The translations under genes were made by a program, and so were the position numbers. The notes beneath the pieces were generated by a model. That model saw nothing but the letters and a program-made list of their open reading frames with translations, did not search any database and was not told the origin of the DNA. Source: Luteibacter aegosomaticola (lineage in GTDB: Bacteria > Pseudomonadota > Gammaproteobacteria > Xanthomonadales > Rhodanobacteraceae). Taken from it: a stretch of DNA of 64,000 bases. The DNA is taken from positions 682,001-746,000 of the forward strand of contig NZ_CP095741.1 in NCBI RefSeq assembly GCF_023078475.1, read 5' to 3'. Of this stretch, positions 1 through 7,885 are shown piece after piece; position 1 is the first letter of the stretch; each line of letters opens with the position of its first letter.

Positions 1-1796
1 TGGGTGTACGTCGGCGAATGGGCGGTGGGTTCGGTCCCATCGGTGGTGATGTGGATCTCGCCCACCTGCGTCTGGTTGGTGATCGTGACCTGGTAGGCGC
101 CGCCTGCGACCGGTGACAAGGCGAAGGCCGGTGCAAACGCGGTATCGGCGGTCACGATACCGAGCGCGCGATACCGTGCGAGCTGGGCCGGCAGGCGCGC
201 CGTGAACGCGTTCCAGTCATGGCTTGCCGATGTCGACCAGCCGAGCTCAGCCAGCGCGGCAATGCGCGGGAACGTGGCGTGCTGGGTATGCGCGAAGGTG
301 AGCATCTGCTCGGCCCAGAGGCCGGCTTGCACACCGACGATATGTTTGGCTTCGTCCGAAGTGGTACCCGGGGGTACGAGGGGGGCGTCATAGGCCTGGC
401 GTAGCGTCACTTCGGGCGGAGGGCCAGCCCACTCATCCGGGTGGCCGGATTGCCGATGATCGAAGTAGAGGTATTCCTGTGGGGTCATGACCACGTCGTG
501 GCCCTGCCGCAACGCGGCGAGCGCAATACGCTCGTCGTGATCGCCATGCCACGACATCACCAGCTGCGAACGGGGCAGCGCGACGCCAGCATCGATCTCG
601 TCATCCCAGCCCACCGGCGTGCGGCCATGGGCGACCAGATAGTCGGCCACCTGCTGCATGAACCAGCCTTGCTGCTGATCCATGTTGGCCAGCTTCAGCG
701 CCTTCCTCTGCGCGTTGACGGCGGGAGACGCGTTCCACTGCTCCTTATCCGCCTCGTCGCCGCCGTAGGAGACGTAGCGCGACGGGAACAGGCGCATCAC
801 CTCGTCCATGACATCGTTGACGAAGCGCAGTGTCTTTGCGTTCGGATTCAGTAACCACGGGCTCACGCCCCAGTCGGTCCACACCGCCGGGCGCTTGCCG
901 GTGACGCCCAGCCACGGATACGCAGCGATGGTGGCCTGCGAGTGCCCGGGGAGATCGATCTCCGGCACGATGTCGACCTGGCGCTCGGCGGCATAGCGCA
1001 CGATGTCGGTGATTTCGGCTTCGGTATAGGCCTTGCAGTAAGGCTTATCGTGGCCGCCCGTTACTTCGCCGTCATTGCCGACCGCTTCCCGGCAGGCGCC
1101 CGTGATGGTGAGGTTGGGGTACTTCGGTACTGGCAGGCGCCAGCCCTGGTCGTCGGTGATGTGCCAGACCAGGACGTTGAGCTTGTCCAGGGACATCCAG
1201 TCGATTAGCTGCTTGATCTCGGCGGCGCTCTGGTAGTGCCGGCTCGAGTCGAGCAACAGCGCGCGCCACGCGAAGCGCGGGTGGTCTTCGATGTTGCCAT
1301 AGGGTACGTGCGCCACGGCGCCGCGAGTCCAGCCCGGCGGCGTGAGGAGCTGCCACGCTGTCACGCTGCCGTAGAACGCGCCACGCGCGGTGCGGGCCGT
1401 CACGACGATGCCGGTCTTGCCAATGGTGATCGCGTAGCCTTCGTCGCCGGTGATGGCCGCGTCGGGACGGATATCGAAGGTGATGGCCGCCGACGTCTCG
1501 TTGTCCGCGGCTTTCCGTAGCACCAGGCCGCGCACACTGGCGAGGCGCTGCACGAAGTTGTCGACCACGGTCGTCATGGCGGCCGAATCCCCGCCATGCA
1601 CCGCGATGGTGGCACCGCTGGCGATATCGAGCGTGCCGGTGTTTGCAGGCTTCGCGACCACTGGCGCAGGCAGGAGGGACCACGCTGGCTTCGCGGCTTC
1701 CGCTGCGCAAGCGCCCAAGGCGAACGCCCCAGCCGCAACGGCTAATCCTGCCTTTGCCAGCCAACGAGCATGCTTCAGCGGCGCACCCTGCTTCAT
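1..1796 (-). CDS. beta-N-acetylhexosaminidase, GH20 family (3' end beyond window)
   Basis: This gene starts at 1796 on the minus strand and runs off the left edge after about 598 codons. The product should release terminal GlcNAc/GalNAc from chito-oligosaccharides or glycans outside the cytoplasm. An N-terminal hydrophobic signal (residues about 10-31) ends in LGAC, so it could be a lipoprotein. Residues about 40-160 look like the GH20 N-terminal domain and the TIM barrel follows, with SSRHYQS, WHITDDQGWR, PEIDLPGHS and the catalytic Asp-Glu pair in YGGDEAD (residues 347-348). A C-terminal accessory domain begins before the edge. The ATG overlaps the stop of the kinase gene upstream (ATGA, 1793-1796), implying translational coupling. 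The family is clear; the exact substrate is not. Confidence 0.93.
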   Translation of the reverse strand, partial: MKQGAPLKHARWLAKAGLAVAAGAFALGACAAEAAKPAWSLLPAPVVAKPANTGTLDIASGATIAVHGGDSAAMTTVVDNFVQRLASVRGLVLRKAADNETSAAITFDIRPDAAITGDEGYAITIGKTGIVVTARTARGAFYGSVTAWQLLTPPGWTRGAVAHVPYGNIEDHPRFAWRALLLDSSRHYQSAAEIKQLIDWMSLDKLNVLVWHITDDQGWRLPVPKYPNLTITGACREAVGNDGEVTGGHDKPYCKAYTEAEITDIVRYAAERQVDIVPEIDLPGHSQATIAAYPWLGVTGKRPAVWTDWGVSPWLLNPNAKTLRFVNDVMDEVMRLFPSRYVSYGGDEADKEQWNASPAVNAQRKALKLANMDQQQGWFMQQVADYLVAHGRTPVGWDDEIDAGVALPRSQLVMSWHGDHDERIALAALRQGHDVVMTPQEYLYFDHRQSGHPDEWAGPPPEVTLRQAYDAPLVPPGTTSDEAKHIVGVQAGLWAEQMLTFAHTQHATFPRIAALAELGWSTSASHDWNAFTARLPAQLARYRALGIVTADTAFAPAFALSPVAGGAYQVTITNQTQVGEIHITTDGTEPTAHSPTYT

Positions 1797-2797
1797 GCGG
1801 CGGCCCCCTCGGGCATGGCTGCGCCATTCGCGGCGCGCTGATACATGTACCAGCGAGCGGCACCCTGTACGCCATGACAACCGTGTTCGGTGACCCACAC
1901 CGGCACCTGCGCCAACATGGCTCGCACGCTACGCCCGTGCAGGAAGCGCTCTTCGAATGCGCTGCCTTTCAGCAGATCGAAAATGGACGACAGGAAACCC
2001 CCTGCGAGGAAAACACCGCCCGTGGGCATGTAAGTCATGGCGAGGTTGCCGGTGAAGCTTCCCAGTGCGGCGCAGAACAACTCCACGGCTTCCACCGCGT
2101 GCTCGTCGCCGAGCCCGGCAGCCGCGGCCGTGACTTCCTTGGGCGTCGTGAGCGTGGCCACTTCACCATCAATGGCGCACAGCGCCTGGTAGGCCGTGAG
2201 CAGGCCGGGCCCCGAGACGATGTATTCGACGGGGACGTAGCCGCCTTCCGGGGCCAGCCACGCGAGTACCGCGCGGTCGCGAAGCGAGTGCGGCGTGAAG
2301 TCCATCTGGCCGGCTTCGGAGGTCAGCACGATGCCGCCTGCCGCGCTCGGCACGTAGATGGCGGCGCCCAGGCCGGTGCCGGGTCCGACGACGAGCGAGG
2401 GTCCCTGCCCACGCGTAGTTGGCCCACAGAGGTGACGTCCGCTGGCGGCGAGCGGCCCTTCGATGGCGTAGGCCAGCGCTTCGAAATCATTGAGGGCCGC
2501 GACCTCGGCAAAGCCCAGCGACGCGCGCAATGCATCCAGGTGGATAGGCCAGGGGAGGTTGTCGTTCGCGACCTCGTCGCCCATCACCTGGCCCGCGCAC
2601 GCCAGCGCACCGTGCGAAACCGGTACGTGCACCTCGGCGGCGATGAAGGTCTTGAGCAGATCGGCGAGCGAGGGGAACGCGGCGCAGGCGTATACACGAT
2701 AGGCGAGCGTCTCGAGTTCACCCGAGCCGTCGTCCGCGCCGCGCATAAGCGCGACGTGACCGTTCGTGCCGCCGATATCGCCCGCAAGAAAGAGCAT
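1793..2797 (-). CDS. glk: glucokinase-family sugar kinase (Glk; possibly acting on amino sugars)
   Basis: The product is an ASKHA-fold sugar kinase of the bacterial Glk family, using ATP to phosphorylate glucose or a related hexose in the cytosol. Visible motifs are GDIGGTNGHVALM (phosphate 1) at the N terminus, NDFEALAYAI, GPGTGLGAA (phosphate 2) and EAGQMDF. I chose the ATG at 2797, giving 334 aa, rather than the longer frame from 2899. It starts six residues before GDIGGT as in the family, has a purine-rich stretch upstream, and the longer frame would run through the promoter/operator at 2850-2878. Coupling to a GH20 hexosaminidase suggests a role in GlcNAc or chitobiose use, so GlcNAc kinase activity is possible but unproven. 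Confidence 0.9.
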   Translation of the reverse strand: MLFLAGDIGGTNGHVALMRGADDGSGELETLAYRVYACAAFPSLADLLKTFIAAEVHVPVSHGALACAGQVMGDEVANDNLPWPIHLDALRASLGFAEVAALNDFEALAYAIEGPLAASGRHLCGPTTRGQGPSLVVGPGTGLGAAIYVPSAAGGIVLTSEAGQMDFTPHSLRDRAVLAWLAPEGGYVPVEYIVSGPGLLTAYQALCAIDGEVATLTTPKEVTAAAAGLGDEHAVEAVELFCAALGSFTGNLAMTYMPTGGVFLAGGFLSSIFDLLKGSAFEERFLHGRSVRAMLAQVPVWVTEHGCHGVQGAARWYMYQRAANGAAMPEGAAA

Positions 2798-2849
2798 CCC
2801 CGACTTCCCCAGCCGCGTTAGCGGTGCCCCCGCACCGATTTCGACATCA

Positions 2850-2878
2850 ATGTGTAACGGGACTGACACCGGTGTCAA
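2850..2878 (-). promoter_or_regulatory. predicted sigma70 promoter of the kinase/hexosaminidase operon
   Basis: On the minus strand a perfect TTGACA (2878-2873) is followed after 17 nt by a weak -10 (ACACAT, 2855-2850, or TACACA one base earlier). Transcription would begin near 2843, leaving a leader of about 45 nt before the ATG at 2797. The -35 is shared with the palindrome at 2864-2877. Confidence 0.5.
2864..2877. promoter_or_regulatory. 14-bp perfect palindromic operator (LacI-type)
   Basis: TGACACCGGTGTCA is a perfect inverted repeat with a central CG, the usual architecture of LacI-family operators. It overlaps the -35 of the only promoter candidate for glk-GH20, so a bound repressor would exclude RNA polymerase. 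LacI-type NagR regulators of GlcNAc clusters in related bacteria are known to use TGACA-type palindromes, so a NagR-like role is the leading guess. No regulator gene lies in the window. Confidence 0.6.
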
Positions 2879-2989
2879 GTCAGGGCGCAGCAGGGGCATC
2901 CACGGGCAGGCGTGACGCGTCGCGTTGGCGCATGGCGAGCATTTTTCTCATGCCATGCCCATTAATGTCCATGTATCTCAAGTACTTAC

Positions 2990-3145
2990 ATGTTTACAGC
3001 AGCGACCAACACCGGCATGCTTCCGGGCTTGATGATGGAGAATGGAATGCAGGTGAACGTGGTGGCCACGATGGCCATGGATGCTGTCGCAATGGCGTAC
3101 GCAAGCGCCGCCGGGGCCGAAGGCGATGTAAGGAGCGCTGGGTAG
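2990..3145 (+). CDS. possible 51-aa small protein of unknown function
   Basis: This short frame ends one base before the ATG of the next gene (TAG at 3143-3145, ATG at 3147). Its product is Met- and Ala-rich with a hydrophobic middle (VNVVATMAMDAVAMAYA). There is no convincing ribosome binding site before the ATG at 2990; an internal ATG at 3017 is an alternative start. The close abutment with the 115-aa gene is the main argument that it is translated. The rest of the interval 2798-3146 holds only the kinase promoter and operator and some more AT-rich sequence. Confidence 0.25.
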   Translation: MFTAATNTGMLPGLMMENGMQVNVVATMAMDAVAMAYASAAGAEGDVRSAG

Positions 3146-3146
3146 C

Positions 3147-3494
3147 ATGGACGACGATACGAGATTGCTGACGGCGCAGCTCGCGGCAGCGATAGTTCGA
3201 TTTGAGAAGCGCATGGATCAAGCGGCGGCTCGGCTGGCATCGCGAATGGATGCAGGCGACCGGTGGTACACGGCGTTCGCGTGGAAAGCCTTCATTGCCT
3301 CGACGCTGGGTTCCTTTGCCGTGATCGGCACGGCGGGTTACGCGATCTGGGAAGCGCAACACACGCTGCGCGAGACGCGCTGGGTGCGGCAGATCAATGC
3401 GGCGCAAGCAGCGGGCAGGCTTAGCCAGTGCCCCGGTGGCGGCGATCACGTATGCGCGAAGGTCGACAAGCGCTGGGTACGCCTCGACCCCTGA
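3147..3494 (+). CDS. hypothetical single-pass membrane protein, 115 aa
   Basis: The product is not recognised. The N-terminal 40 residues look helical and charged (AQLAAAIVRFEKRMDQAAARLASRM, here split as two amphipathic stretches), followed by one membrane segment (about residues 49-68, FIASTLGSFAVIGTAGYAIW). A basic C-terminal part of about 45 residues contains two cysteines (SQCPGGGDHVCAKV). An AAGGAG about 12 nt upstream supports the ATG at 3147. It stands alone between the amino-sugar operon and polA. Small membrane proteins of this design occur in mobile elements, but nothing else here indicates one. Confidence 0.6.
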   Translation: MDDDTRLLTAQLAAAIVRFEKRMDQAAARLASRMDAGDRWYTAFAWKAFIASTLGSFAVIGTAGYAIWEAQHTLRETRWVRQINAAQAAGRLSQCPGGGDHVCAKVDKRWVRLDP

Positions 3495-3505
3495 CGACAA
3501 CGCAT

Positions 3506-3539
3506 AAAAAAACCCCGGCAGCCAGGGGAGCTGCCGGGG
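3506..3539 (-). terminator. rho-independent terminator (minus strand)
   Basis: A 10-bp perfect stem (CCCCGGCAGC/GCTGCCGGGG) with a 7-nt loop is followed, reading the minus strand, by seven T. It lies downstream of polA as a second terminator and shields the 115-aa gene from antisense transcription. On the plus strand there is no U tract. Confidence 0.75.
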
Positions 3540-3679
3540 CGGGGTGGGATAGTCGGCCCAGGGGAAGACTGACTATCCACGGAGGTGGCCCCAGGGAGGT
3601 GGGGCCCACCGATGGGACGCCGTTGCGTGCGTCCGAAGATATAGACGTCCGGACGGGGCAGAAGTTGCAATGAATTTCG

Positions 3680-3732
3680 AAAAAAAGTCAGGCCGCGTTC
3701 ATGGCCATGGAAATCAATGCCTTGACGCGGCC
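3680..3732 (-). terminator. rho-independent terminator of polA (long loop)
   Basis: Reading minus, the 8-bp stem GGCCGCGT/ACGCGGCC (3691-3698 with 3725-3732) encloses a 26-nt loop and is followed by TGAC and seven T (3686-3680). It is about 50 nt past the polA stop and precedes the stronger hairpin at 3506-3539. Confidence 0.55.
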
Positions 3733-3762
3733 CAACCTGAACGACAAAACGGAAATCTTACG

Positions 3763-3778
3763 ATTTAGACGTCTAAAT
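3763..3778. promoter_or_regulatory. 16-bp perfect palindrome just after polA
   Basis: ATTTAGACGTCTAAAT is perfectly self-complementary and begins five bases beyond the polA stop codon. Its core AGACGTCT equals the enterobacterial met box, but that operator normally needs tandem copies and only one is present. No gene starts nearby on the plus strand, so it may be a protein-binding site, an RNA stem at the polA 3' end, or chance. Confidence 0.35.
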
Positions 3779-3783
3779 GGCGT

Positions 3784-6516
3784 TTAGTGCGCTTCATCCC
3801 AGTTCGCGCCGACGCCGACAGAGACCTCTAAGGGAACGCTAAGCGTCGCTGCACCGCTCATATTCGTTTCAACCGCAACTTTCACAGCATCCACGGCGTC
3901 CTCGCGAACCTCGAGGACCAGTTCATCGTGCACCTGCATGAGCAGTCGCACATCGTCCCGACCCTCGATCCACGCGGCGACCGCGATCATCGCGCGTTTG
4001 ATGATGTCGGCCGCCGTGCCCTGCATAGGCGCGTTGATGGCGGCGCGTTCCGCACCGGCACGCAGCGCCTGGTTCCGCGACTTCAGGTTATCGAGGTAGA
4101 GGCGGCGGCCGAACAGCGTTTCGACGTAGCCGCGCTCATGGGCCTGTTCACGCGTAGCGTCCATGAAGGCGCGCACGCCGGCAAAGCGCGAGAAGTAGCG
4201 CGCCATGTAGTCGGAGGCTTCGCCGCGATCGACGCCCAGCTGGCGTGCGAGGCCGAACGCACTCATGCCGTACATCAGGCCGAAGTTGATGGCCTTCGCC
4301 GCACGGCGCTGGTTGCCGGTCACTTCCTCGGGCGTCACGCCGAACACTTCGGCCGCGGTCGCGCGATGCACGTCGCCGCCTTCGGTGAAGGCACGTACCA
4401 GGCCTTCATCAGCCGACAGGTGGGCCATGATCCGCAGTTCGATCTGCGAATAGTCAGCGGCGAGGATGCGCCAGCCCGGCGGTGCCACGAAGGCCTGGCG
4501 AATGCGTCGGCCTTCCTCGGTGCGTACCGGGATGTTCTGCAGGTTGGGATCGGATGAGCTGATGCGCCCGGTGGCGACGGCACCCTGGTGGTAGCTGGTA
4601 TGCACGCGACCGGTACGCGGGTTCACGATACCGGCGAGCTTGTCGGTATACGTGGAACGCAGCTTCGCCAGGCCGCGGTAATCCAGGATCACCCGCGGCA
4701 GCTCATGCGAATCCGCCAGCGCTTCCAGCGCCTCTTCGTTGGTCGACGGCTGGCCCGTTGGGGTTTTCACTTTCGCTGGCAAACCCAGCTCGTCGAAAAG
4801 CACAGCCTGCAGCTGCTTAGGCGAATCCATGTTGAATTCGTGACCAGCGGCGGCGTAAGCCTTCTGTTGCAGCTCAAGCATGCGCTTGCCGAGCTCCTGG
4901 CTCTGCAGCCGCAGCTCGTTCGCATCGATGAGCACGCCCGTGCGTTCCATCGAAGCCAGCACCGGAACCACCGGGATTTCGATATCGGTATATACCGAGC
5001 GTAGCGACGGTTCGGCCTCGAGGCGCGGCCACAGCGCGTGGTGCAGGCGCAGGGTGATATCGGCATCTTCAGCGGCGTACTTGCCGGCGGTTTCGATATC
5101 CACCTGGGAGAACGAGATCTGCTTCGCTCCCTTGCCGCAGATTTCCTCGTACTTCACCGTGGTGTAGCCGAGGTAGCGCTGCGCGAGCGAATCCATGTCG
5201 TGGCGCGTCGCGGTGGCGTTGAAGATGTACGACTCGAGCATGGTGTCGTGCGCGAGGCCTTTCACCGCGATGCCGTAGTGGGAAAGCACGTTGATATCGT
5301 ACTTGCCGTGCTGACCTACCTTGGGGCGCGTGGCATCTTCGAGGATGGGCTTGAGCGCGCCGAGCACATGCTCGCGGTTGAGCTGGGCCGGGGCACCCGG
5401 GTAATCGTGCGCCAGCGGGATGTAACAGGCCTTGCCCTGCTCGACCGAGAGCGAGACGCCGACGATATCGGCGAGCATCGCGTCGATGCTGGTGGTCTCG
5501 GTATCGAAGGCGATCAGCGGTGCCGTCTCGAGCTTCTCGAGCCACGCTGCGAGGCGATCTTCGGTGAGGACGAGCTCGTATTCGCCGGGGCCACTGAAGA
5601 CGTCGGGCGAGACCACCGGTGCGGCCGGTGCCGGCGCGGCGGCAGGTGCATCAGACGGTGCGGACGTCTCGGCACCGCTGTCGAGCTCCTTCAGCGCCGC
5701 CTTGAAGTCGTAGCGGGCAAACAGCTCGCGCAGCGCATCGACATCGCGCGGACGCATGGCGAGTTCCGCCGGCGCCTGGTCGAGCGGCACGTCCACGCGG
5801 ATCGTGACCAGCTCGCGCGAAAGCGGCAGGCGCGGGATGGCGGCGCGCAGGTTCTCGCCGATCTTGCCGCCGATCTTGTCGGCGTGGGCGATGAGCGCGT
5901 CGAGATCCGGGTATTCGGCCAGCCATTTGGCGGCGGTCTTCGGGCCGCACTTCTCCACGCCGGGCACGTTATCGATGCTGTCGCCCACGAGGGTCAGGTA
6001 GTCGACGATCTGTTCGGGCCGCACACCGAACTTGGCGATGACGCCGTCGGTATCCATCGTCGTGTTGGTCATGGTGTTGACCAGCAGGATGTCCGGCCCG
6101 ACGAGCTGGGCGAAATCCTTGTCACCGGTGGAGATCACCGTGTGGATGCCGGCGGCGCTGGCCTGGCGGGCCAGGGTGCCTATCACGTCGTCGGCTTCCA
6201 CCCCAGGTACGCAAAGAATGGGGAAGCCCAGGGCGGCGACGATCTTCATCATCGGCTCGACCTGCGCGCGGAGGTCGTCAGGCATGGACGGGCGGTTGGC
6301 CTTGTACTCGGGGTACAGGTCGTCGCGGAAGGTCCGGCCCGGGGCATCGCACACGAAGGCGACGTAGTCGGAACCGCCCTTCATGGTGGTGCGCAGCATG
6401 TTGACGATGCCGAACAACGCGCCGGTCGGTTCGCCGTGCACGTTAGTCAGGGGCGGCAGCGCGTGGAACGCGCGGTACAGGTACGAGGACCCGTCGATAA
6501 GCGTAAGCGTAGGCAT
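3784..6516 (-). CDS. polA: DNA polymerase I
   Basis: This 910-aa protein fills gaps and removes RNA primers in replication and excision repair. All three modules are present. The 5' nuclease (about 1-290) has VFDAPGRTFRDDLYPEYKANR-type residues (VCDAPGRTFRDDLYPEYK here). The 3'-5' exonuclease (about 310-500) keeps FDTETTS, so proofreading should be active. The polymerase (about 510-910) has motif A DYSQIELRIMAHLS, motif B RRAAKAINFGLMYG and motif C MQVHDELVLEV. Length matches the E. coli enzyme (928 aa) with a short Ala/Pro linker near 285-300. It is monocistronic, with two terminators downstream and a divergent DUF2782 gene upstream. Confidence 0.98.
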   Translation of the reverse strand: MPTLTLIDGSSYLYRAFHALPPLTNVHGEPTGALFGIVNMLRTTMKGGSDYVAFVCDAPGRTFRDDLYPEYKANRPSMPDDLRAQVEPMMKIVAALGFPILCVPGVEADDVIGTLARQASAAGIHTVISTGDKDFAQLVGPDILLVNTMTNTTMDTDGVIAKFGVRPEQIVDYLTLVGDSIDNVPGVEKCGPKTAAKWLAEYPDLDALIAHADKIGGKIGENLRAAIPRLPLSRELVTIRVDVPLDQAPAELAMRPRDVDALRELFARYDFKAALKELDSGAETSAPSDAPAAAPAPAAPVVSPDVFSGPGEYELVLTEDRLAAWLEKLETAPLIAFDTETTSIDAMLADIVGVSLSVEQGKACYIPLAHDYPGAPAQLNREHVLGALKPILEDATRPKVGQHGKYDINVLSHYGIAVKGLAHDTMLESYIFNATATRHDMDSLAQRYLGYTTVKYEEICGKGAKQISFSQVDIETAGKYAAEDADITLRLHHALWPRLEAEPSLRSVYTDIEIPVVPVLASMERTGVLIDANELRLQSQELGKRMLELQQKAYAAAGHEFNMDSPKQLQAVLFDELGLPAKVKTPTGQPSTNEEALEALADSHELPRVILDYRGLAKLRSTYTDKLAGIVNPRTGRVHTSYHQGAVATGRISSSDPNLQNIPVRTEEGRRIRQAFVAPPGWRILAADYSQIELRIMAHLSADEGLVRAFTEGGDVHRATAAEVFGVTPEEVTGNQRRAAKAINFGLMYGMSAFGLARQLGVDRGEASDYMARYFSRFAGVRAFMDATREQAHERGYVETLFGRRLYLDNLKSRNQALRAGAERAAINAPMQGTAADIIKRAMIAVAAWIEGRDDVRLLMQVHDELVLEVREDAVDAVKVAVETNMSGAATLSVPLEVSVGVGANWDEAH

Positions 6517-6610
6517 CCGTGGATTCTCTCACGGGCCGTCGTGGACCGCCTGTTCACGTGGCGTGTGACCTGCGCCTTGCTATGCTTCCAGCCCCGTACG
6601 GAGAACCCCC

Positions 6611-7141
6611 ATGAACCGCATGCACGCCCTTGTCGCAGCGCTGGCACTCGCCCTGGCCTTGCCGGCCGCGGCGCAGACCGCCCAGGAGCCCAACCTGAAG
6701 GTCTTGCCGCCGCCCAGCCTGAACGATCCGGGCGTGAAGCCGGGCGAGCCGGACCGCTCCGGCCAGAAGCCGATCGAGAAGCCGGTGCCCTACGACCAGG
6801 CCCCGCCGACCCAGTCCAGCCCGGCGACCTCCGATGCCCAGGGCAGCAAGGTCTCGGCGGCCAACCTGCCGGCCATGCAGGACAATGGCCAGGTGGATGC
6901 CAACGGCAACACCGCCCCCCAGGTGACGGTGCACACCGAAGGCACCGATACGGTTGAGGAATACCGTACGGCTGGCCGCCTGACCATGATCCGCGTCACC
7001 CCGAAGAACGGCGTGCCGTACACGGTGATGGCGAACGAAAACGGCAAGCTGGTCCGCGATTCGGGCACCCGCAACGTGAGCCCGGTGTACTACAAGGTTT
7101 ACGAGTGGGGCGCCGCGCCGAAGCCCGCCGGCTCCGATTGA
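6611..7141 (+). CDS. DUF2782 domain periplasmic protein
   Basis: This 176-aa protein has a Sec signal peptide (cut near AAAQT, residue about 22), a Pro/Gln-rich spacer, and a C-terminal DUF2782-type domain (about 105-170) with VEEYRTAGRLTMIRVTPKNG and PVYYKVYEWG. Function is unknown. The domain is typically found next to polA in Xanthomonadales and related gammaproteobacteria, as here, where the two genes diverge over 94 bp. GGAG about 8 nt before the ATG supports the start. It is likely a periplasmic or membrane-associated structural protein. Confidence 0.85.
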   Translation: MNRMHALVAALALALALPAAAQTAQEPNLKVLPPPSLNDPGVKPGEPDRSGQKPIEKPVPYDQAPPTQSSPATSDAQGSKVSAANLPAMQDNGQVDANGNTAPQVTVHTEGTDTVEEYRTAGRLTMIRVTPKNGVPYTVMANENGKLVRDSGTRNVSPVYYKVYEWGAAPKPAGSD

Positions 7142-7142
7142 T

Positions 7143-7841
7143 TCAGGCGTCGAGTTCGGGGTAGTGGCGGAAGATGCCGTTTTCGCTGTGGGGCATGCGC
7201 CGGTCGCTTTCCAGGTAGGCCGCGAGGTTGGGACGGTCGGCCACGCGTTTCGCCAGATCCCTTAGCAACGGCAGCTTTTGCTTCGACATGCAGTTCGGGA
7301 ACGCATACTCGAGCCCCGACATCACCTGGAACAGTGACAGGTCGACGTAGCTGAAGTCGCGCACGGCGTATTTGCCGCCGTTGCGCTCCAGCACGCTCTC
7401 GAAGTACTGCAGGAACTTGGGGATGCGCGATTCGCGGAATTCCCCGGCCCGGCGCTTCGCTTCATCTTTCTGGTCTTCGTAATAGAGCCCTGCACCCACT
7501 GGGTGGTGCACGTCGTGCGCCTCGGCCACGAGGTCGGTGATCGTAAGTTGCAGCTGGTTTGCGTAGATGCTTTTGGCTTCGCCCTCAGGCACCAGGCCAT
7601 GTCGTGGCGCGAGGTAATGCAGAATGTTGGCGACCTGGGCAATGACAAGCCGGCCGGCTTTCAGGAAGGGCGGCGCGTAGGGTAGGGCGCCTTCATGCTC
7701 GCCATCGAGCCATGCGGTCATGACGCCGTCGCCTTCTTCTCGGGCGACATCGACATAAGGCGCTTTGGCATCCTCCAGCGCCACGCGGACGAACTCGCCG
7801 CGGCCCTGGATGCCCGTCCAGTAGTAGAGCTGATAGGTCAT
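7143..7841 (-). CDS. glutathione S-transferase family protein
   Basis: The 232-aa product starts with the thioredoxin-like GST fold (YQLYYWTGIQGRGEFVRVALEDA, shown in parts: YQLYYW, GRGEFVRVALE) and continues into an all-helical C-terminal domain containing FSYVDLSLFQVMSGLEYAF, the usual buried Asp region. It resembles sigma/pi-like bacterial GSTs that conjugate or reduce with glutathione in the cytosol. The frame is open up to 8267, but the ATG at 7841 has AGGAG at ideal spacing and begins exactly at the fold. The stop lies one base from that of the DUF2782 gene (convergent). The substrate cannot be inferred. Confidence 0.9.
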   Translation of the reverse strand: MTYQLYYWTGIQGRGEFVRVALEDAKAPYVDVAREEGDGVMTAWLDGEHEGALPYAPPFLKAGRLVIAQVANILHYLAPRHGLVPEGEAKSIYANQLQLTITDLVAEAHDVHHPVGAGLYYEDQKDEAKRRAGEFRESRIPKFLQYFESVLERNGGKYAVRDFSYVDLSLFQVMSGLEYAFPNCMSKQKLPLLRDLAKRVADRPNLAAYLESDRRMPHSENGIFRHYPELDA

Positions 7842-7885
7842 GCGCGATCTCCTGCGGTGAACGCGAGAGGATCGCCCAGCGGCGT

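Noticed and set aside
2798..2899. Longer glucokinase start at 2899
   Set aside because: The extra 34 residues do not look like Glk and are encoded by the promoter and palindrome region.
3763..3778. MetJ operator
   Set aside because: Only one met-box core is present, no gene starts there, and Xanthomonadales are not expected to use MetJ; kept only as an unexplained palindrome.
5038..6957. 639-codon plus-strand frame opposite polA
   Set aside because: Antisense shadow with His/Arg/Gly-rich composition typical of complementary high-GC coding DNA; it overlaps the DUF2782 gene in another frame.
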